The notes beneath the pieces are model-generated. The model was not told the origin of the DNA and ran no database searches. It saw only the letters and a program-made list of their open reading frames with translations. A stretch of 28,172 nucleotides of DNA, taken from positions 1-28,172 of the forward strand of contig DATGZX010000083.1 in the NCBI GenBank assembly GCA_035296965.1, written 5' to 3'. The DNA is from DATGZX01 sp035296965 (GTDB taxonomy: Bacteria; Planctomycetota; Planctomycetia; Gemmatales; Gemmataceae). Every line of letters begins with the position of its first letter. The first letter of the stretch is position 1. Made by a program: the position numbers and the translations under genes. This document shows, in pieces, positions 8,531 through 16,112 of the stretch.

Positions 8531-9826
8531 TTACAAGTAGCTCAGCCAGCCTTCTCGGTGGCGGCGCTTTACTCCCGCAAACCACCAGCAAAGCGGGTAC
8601 AAGATGAGGATAATCCCTATCCAGATGGCGTAGACCAACGGCAAAGAAACGCCGTAACCTACCGATGTGTACCAATCTGCTTCCGGGTGTTTATTCTGAA
8701 AGACCTGCCCGTTCGACAACAAGACCGTTCTGCCAAACCTCTCATAATCCAGCAGCGCGGCGAGGCCGTGAATGAGTGGGATATGCAGCAAATAGAAAAA
8801 CAGTGGCACGCGGCCGAAGACAACGAAGAACCTCCCGATTGGGCCGGTGTCGCGATCGAACAGGGCGAGAAGGATAATCCCCGGGCCGATGGTCATCAGC
8901 ACGTAGAGAAGAGATGGTGGATACTTTTGGCAGTTAATAAACGAAAGGACCGTGTTCGTGGTAGTATCCTGTTTCGACCACGGACCGGGCTGAGTTCCTG
9001 GCTTGATTTCTTGCGTTGGCTTCTCGGGCACCGGAACGGGGTCGCCGTAGGCGTTGCTGAACCGAAGCGCCACGAACAGCAGGGTGAGTGCAATTCCCAG
9101 GCCTAGTAGTTCTCGGCGTCGGGTTGCGCGATCAGACAAAAAGATCGCTCCCAGGCCATATCCCGAGGCCATTACTCCCAGCCATGGCAGCAAGGCGTAA
9201 GCGGATCCAAACTTTGCGATTTGCAGATGCTCTGGCAGCCAATCAGGAGCGAAGATGCTCGCAGGCAGCTCAAACTTGCCATTGATATGGAAGATGGTCC
9301 ATAGCCAGTTGGGGAGATGCATGGCTTCGGCGTTCTTCCCGTCGGCTAGATTGTGAAAAGCCACCAGAGCGATTCCAAGGGTCGTGACGGCAGAAGTTGG
9401 CAAGTAGACGAGGCCAGCCATGACGACCATCGCAGCTCCAATGACCCAGATGATGCCGCCACCAAGCTCGTGGTAATCGAAATTGAAACTCCAGGCCCAG
9501 TGGATGACCGTCAGGTCCAGCAGCACTAGCCACACGCCACGGCTGAAGAGGAACCACGAGAGCTGTCTCTTGGTGTTGCCGTGCGAGCCGTAGAGAAAGG
9601 CCCCGGTCCCAGCAAGGAACACAAAGGTCGGCGCACAGTAGTGTGTGATCCAGCGGGTCAGGAAAAGGGCAGGGTTTGTTTGGGTCAAGTCCACCGGGTT
9701 CACGCCCAGTGCGTTCAAGAAGTAGCCCCTGGTATGGTCGAGGGCCATGATGACCATCACGAGCCCACGCAACAAATCGATCGAATCCAGACGTGACCGA
9801 CCCGTTCCTGCCGGCGCGCTGCCCAT
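8531..9826 (-). CDS. Multi-pass membrane protein, HGSNAT/DUF1624-like acyltransferase family
   Basis: This 431-residue integral membrane protein has about ten hydrophobic segments. The N-terminal 'RLDSIDLLRGLVMVIMALDH' is the hallmark of the DUF1624/heparan-alpha-glucosaminide N-acetyltransferase catalytic domain, including the Asp-His of ALDHTRGYF. Human HGSNAT moves acetyl groups from cytosolic acetyl-CoA to sugars across a membrane; bacterial members are thought to modify envelope sugars, but the acceptor here is unknown. A polar loop (about residues 265-295, Pro/Thr/Gln-rich) separates the N- and C-terminal membrane halves. The C terminus is basic (GVKRRHREG) and probably cytoplasmic. ATG 9826 follows GAGGG. 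The gene lies downstream of the phosphofructokinase gene on the same strand, but a strong hairpin between them argues against one transcript. Confidence 0.8.
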   Translation of the reverse strand: MGSAPAGTGRSRLDSIDLLRGLVMVIMALDHTRGYFLNALGVNPVDLTQTNPALFLTRWITHYCAPTFVFLAGTGAFLYGSHGNTKRQLSWFLFSRGVWLVLLDLTVIHWAWSFNFDYHELGGGIIWVIGAAMVVMAGLVYLPTSAVTTLGIALVAFHNLADGKNAEAMHLPNWLWTIFHINGKFELPASIFAPDWLPEHLQIAKFGSAYALLPWLGVMASGYGLGAIFLSDRATRRRELLGLGIALTLLFVALRFSNAYGDPVPVPEKPTQEIKPGTQPGPWSKQDTTTNTVLSFINCQKYPPSLLYVLMTIGPGIILLALFDRDTGPIGRFFVVFGRVPLFFYLLHIPLIHGLAALLDYERFGRTVLLSNGQVFQNKHPEADWYTSVGYGVSLPLVYAIWIGIILILYPLCWWFAGVKRRHREGWLSYL

Positions 9827-9854
9827 GAAAGTACCCTCGCCTAAAAGAAGAGAC

Positions 9855-9898
9855 TACGGAGGGACGCGGATCTGGCGAGACCGCGCAATACCTCCGTA
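9855..9898 (-). terminator. Strong hairpin, probable intrinsic terminator after the phosphofructokinase gene
   Basis: TACGGAGG (9855-9862) pairs perfectly with CCTCCGTA (9891-9898), and inside it CGCGG (9865-9869) pairs with CCGCG (9881-9885). Read on the minus strand, the stem lies 33 bp past the phosphofructokinase stop and is followed by a T-rich but not uniform tail (CTCTTCTTTTAG). The interrupted U tract makes efficient termination probable rather than certain. Confidence 0.6.
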
Positions 9899-9930
9899 TC
9901 GATATTAAGTCGGGGTCTATTCTAAGCCTT

Positions 9931-11226
9931 TTATAGGCCAACCAGGTAGCCAAATCGGCCCTTAAATTGTTCGGGACTCATCCCGGCCACCTGAGCGAGA
10001 CCGGCCAGGCGCTGGGGCTCTTCAAGGTCCTCCCGGCTCAGGCGGATCATGTAGCGGCGTGCACATTCATAGGCCTCGCCATCGACGTCCACCTTGCGCG
10101 CCTGCATGCGCCCGGTTTTCGGATTGATCATCTGGTCAAAGGGCAACGGCTGCATGCGGCCGCCCACGAAGCTGATGATGGCGCCGAACTTGGAGGCTGC
10201 CTCGGAGCGCAGAAATTTGACGGCCCCATAGCCCAGGTCACGCGTGTATTCCATGTCGTAAGGGATCGGGTCGGCCGAGCGAAGCTCGTAGCCGAGATCC
10301 TTGTCGATGAAGGAAACTGGCAGCTCCATCTCTTCCAATTTCGCGGAGAGGTGGTCATGCACCATCCTGCCGAATTCGATTTCGCCCAAGCGCAGGTGGC
10401 CGTGCGGATCGCGCTGCAATTTCCCGTAGCGGCCAAGCTGCCCCGCATCCATGGTCGCCAGCAGGCCTTCTTCGCCGATGGATTCGAGCAATCCTTCCGC
10501 GAGGACGACCACGCCGTAATGGGTTTCCTGACTGCGGCGCTTGATGATGGCGCCCAGGATAATGTCGCACAAGGTATTGAGGGTCACCGGCTGGCCGCGG
10601 AATTCCTCCGGAATGATGGTCAGAGTGGCGGCGGCGGCCTTGCCGATGCCGAGCGCCAGATGGCCGGCCGCCCGACCCATGCTCACGATCAGATACCAAC
10701 GCGACGTGGTGCGGGCGTCCTCCGCCAGGTTGCGGACAATGGCGACACCTAGGTGCCGGGCCGTCTCGAAGCCAAAAGTCGGGGCGGCAGCCGGGAGCGG
10801 CAGGTCGTTGTCGATGGTCTTGGGCACATGGGCCACGCGAATGCTGCCGCCGGCACGTTTGTGCACCTGGCTGGCGGAAAAAGCCGTATCGTCGCCGCCA
10901 ATCGTAACCAACGACGTGACGTCCAGGCGATGCAGCACCTCCAGCACGTTGCGCATATCCTCTTCGGATTTTGCCGGGTTGACGCGGGCCGTGCGCAAAA
11001 TGGAGCCGCCGCGCAGATGGATCTGTCCGACCTCCTTGATGCTTAAGCTTCGGCAGTGCTCGATGTTCCCGCGGACGAGCCACTGAAAACCGTCCATGAT
11101 GCCGATCACGTCCATGCCATGGTTGATGGCTTCGATGGTGACCGAACTGATGACGCCGTTGATTCCTGGGGCCGGCCCACCACCAACCACGAGGGCCAAC
11201 TTGCCGGTGGATCGCGCACTTGTCAT
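9931..11226 (-). CDS. pfp: 6-phosphofructokinase, probably pyrophosphate-dependent
   Basis: This is a 431-residue group-A phosphofructokinase that phosphorylates fructose 6-phosphate in the cytoplasm. The nucleotide-loop start is VVGGGPAPGINGVI (residues 13-26). GGDDT (110-114) has Asp at the position that is Gly in ATP-dependent enzymes, and PKTIDND (135-141) has Lys where ATP enzymes have Gly. This Asp/Lys pair is the established signature of PPi-dependent enzymes (EC 2.7.1.90), which work reversibly in glycolysis and gluconeogenesis. MGRAAGHLA (183-191) is the usual substrate-binding segment. ATG 11226 follows a GAGGAG box at good spacing. A hairpin terminator lies just downstream. The length and signature fit the long PPi-type clade. 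The phosphoryl donor is inferred from two residues and not proven. Confidence 0.9.
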   Translation of the reverse strand: MTSARSTGKLALVVGGGPAPGINGVISSVTIEAINHGMDVIGIMDGFQWLVRGNIEHCRSLSIKEVGQIHLRGGSILRTARVNPAKSEEDMRNVLEVLHRLDVTSLVTIGGDDTAFSASQVHKRAGGSIRVAHVPKTIDNDLPLPAAAPTFGFETARHLGVAIVRNLAEDARTTSRWYLIVSMGRAAGHLALGIGKAAAATLTIIPEEFRGQPVTLNTLCDIILGAIIKRRSQETHYGVVVLAEGLLESIGEEGLLATMDAGQLGRYGKLQRDPHGHLRLGEIEFGRMVHDHLSAKLEEMELPVSFIDKDLGYELRSADPIPYDMEYTRDLGYGAVKFLRSEAASKFGAIISFVGGRMQPLPFDQMINPKTGRMQARKVDVDGEAYECARRYMIRLSREDLEEPQRLAGLAQVAGMSPEQFKGRFGYLVGL

Positions 11227-11469
11227 ACAAACTCCTCATCTGCGCAGCAGGCGAACATCGCCAAAATCGTCTGAGCAACCGTGCCAAGAGCTTGGGGCGC
11301 CCCGCGTGAGGGAGGGTGATATTCCGGCGGCTCTGTATCCCGATGCAGAAAATGTACACAAAGGAAGATGATCTGTCACGGGCGGAAGGGAGTTCTCGCA
11401 GGACTCAAAAGGCGGAGCAGAGCGAACTCGCCCAAGAAGCCTGGCGGTGCGTCAGCTGTGGGACGATGA
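11227..11469. other. Intergenic region upstream of the phosphofructokinase gene
   Basis: This is the leader side of the minus-strand phosphofructokinase gene. Apart from the GAGGAG ribosome binding site next to the start, I see no convincing promoter, RNA gene or conserved coding frame here. Short open frames on the plus strand (for example 11096-11371) have no recognisable product. Confidence 0.4.
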
Positions 11470-11522
11470 GTTCGTAGTTCCTGACCGGGACGGAAAAGCC
11501 TCCAGAAGGGGGAGCTACGAAC
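11470..11522. repeat. Palindromic intergenic hairpin (REP/MITE-like)
   Basis: GTTCGTAGTTCC (11470-11481) pairs over 12 positions, with one wobble, with GGAGCTACGAAC (11511-11522). A second small stem inside (CCTCC / GGGGG around 11500-11512) can form an alternative structure. It lies between the stop of the FHA gene and the phosphofructokinase gene, where it could end FHA transcription, although no U tract follows. The sequence resembles palindromic intergenic repeats that I associate with Gemmata-type planctomycetes; that recollection was not checked. Only one copy is present in this window. Confidence 0.5.
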
Positions 11523-11561
11523 CACTTGCCCGTGTGCCGGAGTGGACTGGCGGAAAACAAC

Positions 11562-12902
11562 CTATTTGCCTACGAGTGTCTTCACAAGTCGCTGCCAGCG
11601 ACCCTGTTGATCGTCACGAATTGCGGCGATGCGCTCGTGAAGCCAGGCATGCATTTCTGTATCTGGATTCGACCTGCCCTGCTGGGCCGGCGGCACCGTC
11701 GAGTCGGTCGCGGCCGCAGAGCTTTCCGCTTCCCTCAAGAATGCGGTGTCGAGATCCTTATCTTTATTTCCGGCCTCTCCAACGGCCTTCAGGCTCGCGC
11801 CGCTGCCAATTCGCCCTGGTGAAGCCATCGCCCTTTTCCCGGGATTGCGCAGGCGCTGAAATAATTCCTGGTGTAAGTCACGAAGCTGGCCGGTCAGGTC
11901 CTGGAGCTGATCCATTTGGTGCTGAAGCAGCCGGGTCTGATCGCGCTGGAAGTCGCCGAACATCCGCATTGTCATTGACATGTGTTCCTGAAACTGTTCG
12001 ATCATTTGCCGGTGCATGCGACTGAATTGATCGACCAGGGAACCAGTCGCTGGAGCCAAGGTCCCGACGACGCCGGCCGGTTCCCGGGGCCGCGGCAACT
12101 GCGTTGGCGAGAGCTGAGGCGACGTGACGATATTGCCATGCAGCGCCCCGACGGCATCGCCGATCTGGGCGTTCATCGGGGTCTCGTAACTCACGCGCAG
12201 CCAGCATTTGCCGATCCTCAGTTGATCGCCATCATCAAGACGTGCCCAGCGGACCCTGGTCTCATTCACCAGGAGGCCAGTCCCTCCCAATAAATCTACT
12301 GCCCAAACGCCTGCCGGGGTGCGCAACAAGTAGCAATGAAAAGGAGCAACGCTCGGGTCCGAGAGCCGGACATAGCAGTTACCTGACCTGCCCACCAGGG
12401 CGAGTGTACGCTGGATGGCGTGGGGCTCTCCCCAGTCGTTGCCATTCCAAAGTTCCAAGGTGATTTCGGGCAATCTGTGCTGACCCAACGAGGGCGAAGA
12501 GAGTGGGCTCCAAATCTCGTGCTGGACTTGCCGGCTGCCTGTCGCAAGCGCAATCAGCTTGTGGAGCTTGATCGTACAGGTGCCCACTTGAAGCGCCTGC
12601 GGATGCGCCAGCCAGCCTGACTGGACCTCGGTTTTTCCCTGATCGGCGTCACTGTCTTTGAAGATGAGATAGAAGAGCCTACCCGCGATCACCTGCAGGC
12701 AAGCGCATGGCGAAACCTGTGGTGTCGTGGAGGCCAGATTTGCCTTCGCGTCCCGGCCGATCACAATGAAGGGCTGGCGGAAGGAGCGCACTTCTGGGTA
12801 GGGTAGATTGGGTGATGCAATAGAGATCGCGAGAGACTCCGCGGCCCCGCACGATTCCAAGAATAGCGCCATCAGGTCCGAGTTCACGGCGGTCGCTCTC
12901 AT
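11562..12902 (-). CDS. FHA-domain protein with two FHA-like units and a coiled coil
   Basis: This 446-residue soluble protein has no signal or membrane segment. Residues about 27-115 resemble a degenerate forkhead-associated fold (IVIGRD at 46-51, but Cys where the conserved His should be). Residues about 163-238 form a better FHA domain: LVGR (169-172), H189, 'WAVDLLGGTGLLVNE' (200-214) and DDGDQLRIG (223-231). The Ser three residues before the conserved His, which contacts phosphothreonine, is Ala186, and the Asn of the NGT motif is Gly. Residues about 288-352 are Gln/Met/Leu-rich with heptad spacing and should form a coiled coil. A low-complexity tail follows. FHA proteins read Thr phosphorylation by Ser/Thr kinases, abundant in planctomycetes, but binding here may be weakened. 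ATG 12902 lacks a clear ribosome binding site; ATG 12872 is an alternative. Confidence 0.8.
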   Translation of the reverse strand: MRATAVNSDLMALFLESCGAAESLAISIASPNLPYPEVRSFRQPFIVIGRDAKANLASTTPQVSPCACLQVIAGRLFYLIFKDSDADQGKTEVQSGWLAHPQALQVGTCTIKLHKLIALATGSRQVQHEIWSPLSSPSLGQHRLPEITLELWNGNDWGEPHAIQRTLALVGRSGNCYVRLSDPSVAPFHCYLLRTPAGVWAVDLLGGTGLLVNETRVRWARLDDGDQLRIGKCWLRVSYETPMNAQIGDAVGALHGNIVTSPQLSPTQLPRPREPAGVVGTLAPATGSLVDQFSRMHRQMIEQFQEHMSMTMRMFGDFQRDQTRLLQHQMDQLQDLTGQLRDLHQELFQRLRNPGKRAMASPGRIGSGASLKAVGEAGNKDKDLDTAFLREAESSAAATDSTVPPAQQGRSNPDTEMHAWLHERIAAIRDDQQGRWQRLVKTLVGK

Positions 12903-13156
12903 CGCGGACGTAGAGAAAGCAAGTCATCACCCTGGCCCGTCTCCTTGAAGACGGTGTCGCCAGCCAGTTCTCGTTTCCGGAGAGAGAAGGATAAAGCCGC
13001 ATCCAGCGACCATTGCTGAGTCAGGACAGCACCCTTTTATACCCCACCGGGGATGAATTGGCAATTCTCAAGGCAGCGAGTGACATTCCCTTGTCAGGCG
13101 TTCTGCGCTTTCGGGCGGATACACGACAGCCGCGTGGCTTCCGCCTCCTTCAGATG
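12903..13156. other. Divergent intergenic region between the FHA gene and a small secreted-protein gene
   Basis: This is a non-coding stretch between two divergent genes. An open frame from 13013 runs into the downstream gene, but its first 71 codons precede the signal peptide and show no recognisable product, so I treat it as leader DNA. A promoter for the plus-strand gene lies just to the right. No promoter for the FHA gene stands out. Confidence 0.4.
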
Positions 13157-13185
13157 TTGCGTCCGTCCTTTGCCGCCCCTATAGT
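13157..13185 (+). promoter_or_regulatory. Sigma-70-like promoter for the small secreted-protein gene
   Basis: TTGCGT (13157-13162), a 17-bp spacer and TATAGT (13180-13185, five of six consensus bases) form a plausible housekeeping promoter. It would start transcription near 13192, leaving a leader of about 35 nt before ATG 13226. Confidence 0.5.
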
Positions 13186-13225
13186 CAAGAAGGCCCTCAT
13201 TTTTCTGCATCTGGAGAACTGCACC

Positions 13226-13792
13226 ATGCGCTTGTATATTCCATTCGCCATCACCTTGTCGCTTTTTCTGGGATTTGCCGCGACTGCGCCGGCCAAGTCA
13301 AAACTGGAGCTTGTCGACGAGGGGCTACCCCTCCAGGAATTGCGACCGCTCGACCGGCGCGTCTACATCCTGACTCTCGACGGCAAATGGAACCAGGCCG
13401 CGCCGGTGGAAACCTGTTACGTCAATTTCATCTTTCCCAACGGTGCCTGCTATTCTCACAAGATTGAAGAAGCAGACCTCTTCCGCAAGGGTGAGGTGCG
13501 CTGCATCATTCAGGGACCGCAGCTAATCCGGAATCACATCGATTCAGGAGGGAAGTTCACGATTGTAGTCTCTGCGGGGCGAGACGTGACCTCCGCCTCC
13601 GCACCGGAGGTCATCAGCAACGCGCTGCAAGAGTCCTGGCCCATGCGTCGGCAGGTCAGCAAGTTTCGCACGCGCACGAAATATACGGAACTGCCTCCTG
13701 TGGATGCTTTCCCGATTCCTGGTGAGAGCCCACCGCCTCGACCTCCCGGCACCAATGCGCCTCCCGGACCTCGAACTTCCAAGGACAAGTAA
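13226..13792 (+). CDS. Small secreted protein of unknown function, Pro-rich tail
   Basis: This 188-residue protein is not one I recognise. Residues 1-24 are a clear signal peptide (Arg, then a Leu/Ile/Phe core, then APAKS). The mature part looks like a beta-rich domain with 'RRVYILTLDGKWNQAAPVET', 'CYVNFIFPNGACYSHKI' and 'RCIIQGPQL'. It has three cysteines (C64, C75, C93). The last 30 residues are Pro/Gly-rich and probably disordered. ATG 13226 was chosen over the in-frame upstream start at 13013 because it begins the signal peptide, follows GGAGA and sits just after a good promoter. It is convergent with the dehydratase gene 88 bp away. It probably acts in the periplasm or envelope. Confidence 0.75.
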   Translation: MRLYIPFAITLSLFLGFAATAPAKSKLELVDEGLPLQELRPLDRRVYILTLDGKWNQAAPVETCYVNFIFPNGACYSHKIEEADLFRKGEVRCIIQGPQLIRNHIDSGGKFTIVVSAGRDVTSASAPEVISNALQESWPMRRQVSKFRTRTKYTELPPVDAFPIPGESPPPRPPGTNAPPGPRTSKDK

Positions 13793-13880
13793 GCCGACTC
13801 TATCGGGAAGGCGCCCGGCGTCCCCGAGCGGTTCGAGCCAGGAAAACCCCGAACAGGGCAAGGCGTTCTCGCTGGGAATC

Positions 13881-14870
13881 TCACATAGATTTGGCTGCCA
13901 GGGCCTGAAAAAGAGGATCCAAATCGACGTTGCCGCCGGTGAGGATTACGCCGATACGCGCGCCATCGCGTGGGAGTTGGCGGTTCAGGACTGGAGCAGC
14001 CGCCACTGCACTCGACGGCTCGATGAGAATCTTCAGCCGTTCCCAGACGGCGCGCATTGCCTCCAGGATCTCCGACTCCGAGACCGTGACGATCGCCTTC
14101 ACGTGCTCCCGCAGAACAGCAAAGGTGCGCGTGCTCAGCGAGGTGCGCAGCCCGTCGGCGATCGTCTTCGGATCATCGGAAGGAATAATGTCTCCGGCAG
14201 CGAGGGAGCGGCACGCATCATCCGCCATTTTCGGTTCGGCGCCAATTACCAAGGTGCGCGGAGATTTTGCATGAGCGGCGAGCGCCGTTCCCGATAGACA
14301 GCCGCCGCCGCCGACAGGACACACGATCACATCGAGCGACTCGGCCTGTTCGAGAAGCTCCCACGCCACGGTCGCCTGCCCGGCAATGATCCTCCAATCA
14401 TCGAACGGGTGGACGAGGATGTAACCGTGACGCGCGACAAGCTCGGCAACGGTTCCCTCGCGGGCTGCAAGGGTCGGCTCGCAAAGCACTACCCGAGCTC
14501 CATAACCATCTGTCGCAGCCCGTTTCACGGCCGGAGCATTCCTGGGCATCACCACGCACACCGGAACTCCAAGGAGTTGCCCCGCAAGTGCAAGCGCCTG
14601 CGCATGGTTTCCCGATGAGTGTGTGACGACCCCTTTGCTGCGCTCGCCCTTATCCATCTGCAAGAGAGCATTGAGGGCGCCCCGGAATTTGAAGGCGCCG
14701 GCCCGCTGAAAGTTTTCACATTTGAAAAACACCTTGGACCCGCAGCGGACGTCGAGAGTTCGCGACGTAAGGACAGGCGTGCGGTGCACCCAGGGAGCCA
14801 GCCGTTCTGCCGTCCTGGCGATTTCCGCACTGTCGGGCGGACCGGCCGGCACACTCGCGTTCGCAGCCAT
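13881..14870 (-). CDS. PLP-dependent threonine/serine dehydratase (fold type II)
   Basis: This 329-residue cytoplasmic enzyme belongs to the threonine ammonia-lyase/serine racemase family. It should deaminate L-Thr (to 2-oxobutanoate) or L-Ser (to pyruvate), or racemise serine. The Schiff-base lysine is K61 in FQRAGAFKFRGA. The substrate loop SSGNHAQ is at 85-91, the phosphate-binding Gly loop GGGGCLSG at 187-194, and TGGNVDLDPL lies near the C terminus. No C-terminal ACT-like regulatory domain is present, as in catabolic threonine dehydratase and serine racemase and unlike biosynthetic IlvA. ATG 14870 gives a normal N terminus; an in-frame GTG at 14894 would add eight residues and cannot be excluded. 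No amino-acid operon surrounds it, so the physiological role is open. Confidence 0.88.
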   Translation of the reverse strand: MAANASVPAGPPDSAEIARTAERLAPWVHRTPVLTSRTLDVRCGSKVFFKCENFQRAGAFKFRGALNALLQMDKGERSKGVVTHSSGNHAQALALAGQLLGVPVCVVMPRNAPAVKRAATDGYGARVVLCEPTLAAREGTVAELVARHGYILVHPFDDWRIIAGQATVAWELLEQAESLDVIVCPVGGGGCLSGTALAAHAKSPRTLVIGAEPKMADDACRSLAAGDIIPSDDPKTIADGLRTSLSTRTFAVLREHVKAIVTVSESEILEAMRAVWERLKILIEPSSAVAAAPVLNRQLPRDGARIGVILTGGNVDLDPLFQALAAKSM

Positions 14871-15058
14871 TGCAGTCAAGAGACAACTCCTCACCTGGGG
14901 CCTGCAACTCTCGATCTTCCATCGGACGGAGAGCGCCTATGCCAAGGATAGACGACGCGCGACGCTGCGAGAAGGACTTTCGTCAAATAACGAGGTGGTT
15001 TCTCCCGTGAGTGTCGGCGACAAGACGTGCGCAATGTCGAGATCCAGGGATTAAGAAG

Positions 15059-15706
15059 TCACGCCGCGCTGGATCGTTCCTCGCCTCGAGGGCGGAACGC
15101 TGCAAGAATGTGTTTCAGAATCAACGCCTGGACCGACATACTGTTCGTGATGGTAAGGTGACTTAGCCAGGGTGCACGAATTGGGCAGTTGGCGGCACTC
15201 AGATCGATATTATGTACGCCGGTGACTGATGGGTTGGCAGGCCGTAGCGGTTGGGCCGGGTACAAGCGCCGCCCACCGATGTAGAGGTTGACGGCATTTC
15301 TGACGTTCTCCGGAACCGGCTGAGGCAGGGCCACGTCCAGGCAAACGACAAGGTCAACGCTCAGACCGGTTTCTCGAAGCGCTGCGGCGGCGAACAGCAA
15401 CGACCGGGCCCCGCAGGAATGACCGACAAACACAACCGGGCCGCGCAGCCGACCGGCACGTTGGTCCGCCAACAGATTGCGCACGACCCATCGGTCTGCC
15501 ACGCAGCGCAGGTCTTCCGCCCAGATCCCGCGTCGGCGGAGCCGTCCGCAGATCCGACCCAGGCCGCGGCTGAAGACGATGCCATTGCCGCGCAGCAGGT
15601 AGACCCGGCCGCGCGCACGCTGGACGTCAGGGTTGGGCACTCGCGTTGTGGCCCAGCCCAGTCGAACCCCGAACGCAAATGGCCAGGTCCATTTGAAAAT
15701 GCGCAT
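15059..15706 (-). CDS. Small alpha/beta-hydrolase-fold protein
   Basis: This 215-residue protein has an N-terminal hydrophobic stretch (residues 5-20) that may be an uncleaved anchor or weak signal. 'GRVYLLRGNGIVFSRGLGRI' begins the fold. VVFVGHSCGARSLL carries the nucleophile elbow G-x-S-x-G with Ser97. D124 in VVCLDVALPQP and H183 in PWLSHLTIT are plausible triad partners. The layout (elbow, 'VDLVVCLD', 'VPENVRNAVNLY', a late His) resembles small lipase/esterase-like hydrolases of bacteria, with substrate unknown. The frame continues upstream to 15817, but that extension is Arg/Ser-rich and covers the repeats described below; ATG 15706 is the more likely start. The upstream DNA contains an inverted repeat and phased direct repeats that may regulate it. 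Confidence 0.7.
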   Translation of the reverse strand: MRIFKWTWPFAFGVRLGWATTRVPNPDVQRARGRVYLLRGNGIVFSRGLGRICGRLRRRGIWAEDLRCVADRWVVRNLLADQRAGRLRGPVVFVGHSCGARSLLFAAAALRETGLSVDLVVCLDVALPQPVPENVRNAVNLYIGGRRLYPAQPLRPANPSVTGVHNIDLSAANCPIRAPWLSHLTITNSMSVQALILKHILAAFRPRGEERSSAA

Positions 15707-15730
15707 TGTCGAGTCCCTGCCACCTCTGCT

Positions 15731-15762
15731 TGTCGCGCGACTTCGTGTACGTTTGCGCGACA
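15731..15762. repeat. Inverted repeat upstream of the small hydrolase gene
   Basis: TGTCGCGC (15731-15738) and GCGCGACA (15755-15762) are perfect 8-bp inverted arms separated by 16 bp, centred about 40 bp before ATG 15706. It could be an operator half-site pair or a leader hairpin. Confidence 0.5.
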
Positions 15763-15775
15763 GTGTAGACCTTGT

Positions 15776-15811
15776 CATGCAGTTTGCAAAGAGCTTCATG
15801 CACTTTGCAAG
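15776..15811. repeat. Phased direct repeats, possible operator
   Basis: CATGCAGTTTGCAAA (15776-15790) and CATGCACTTTGCAAG (15797-15811) match at 13 of 15 positions and repeat every 21 bp, two turns of the helix, so a protein dimer could bind both on the same face. They lie 70-105 bp upstream of the small hydrolase gene. The rest of the 406-bp gap to the next gene (15812-16112) shows no coding frame I trust and no clear promoter. Confidence 0.45.
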
Positions 15812-15887
15812 AATCACCGGTCTCGCCCAAATCCGCTTCCTTCTGTAAGCTGCGGGTGGCTAAAGGTTTCCGAATTGGTGCCCAAGA

Positions 15888-15905
15888 GGCACAGCAGTTG
15901 CGAGC
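15888..15905. repeat. 18-bp intergenic repeat, copy 1
   Basis: GGCACAGCAGTTGCGAGC is identical to a second copy at 24520-24537 in the same orientation. Both copies are in non-coding DNA. An 18-bp exact match is not expected by chance in a window of this size. Confidence 0.6.
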
Positions 15906-16112
15906 GGTCCCGGCCAGCCTGCTTTTGACGATTCCTGAGCCGGTTCTGGGCATGCTCGGCCGGGTCGGATCAGTTTCCACCGACGGTTCAGCGGACTCAC
16001 TTGTCAGGCTAAATCTACCCGATCAACCCTGCGCGACGGCCTGCTTGATGTAGCCAGGATGACCGCTGATCCCGACGGTAATGGGGCAGCCGCCTCGAAA
16101 GCTTGAGGTTCT

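Noticed and set aside
13013..13225. N-terminal extension of the small secreted protein
   Set aside because: The extension precedes a complete signal peptide and covers the promoter at 13157-13185, so it is most likely not translated.
15707..15817. N-terminal extension of the small hydrolase
   Set aside because: It is Arg/Ser/Thr-rich and is encoded by the inverted and direct repeats, which look regulatory. Kept as an alternative only.
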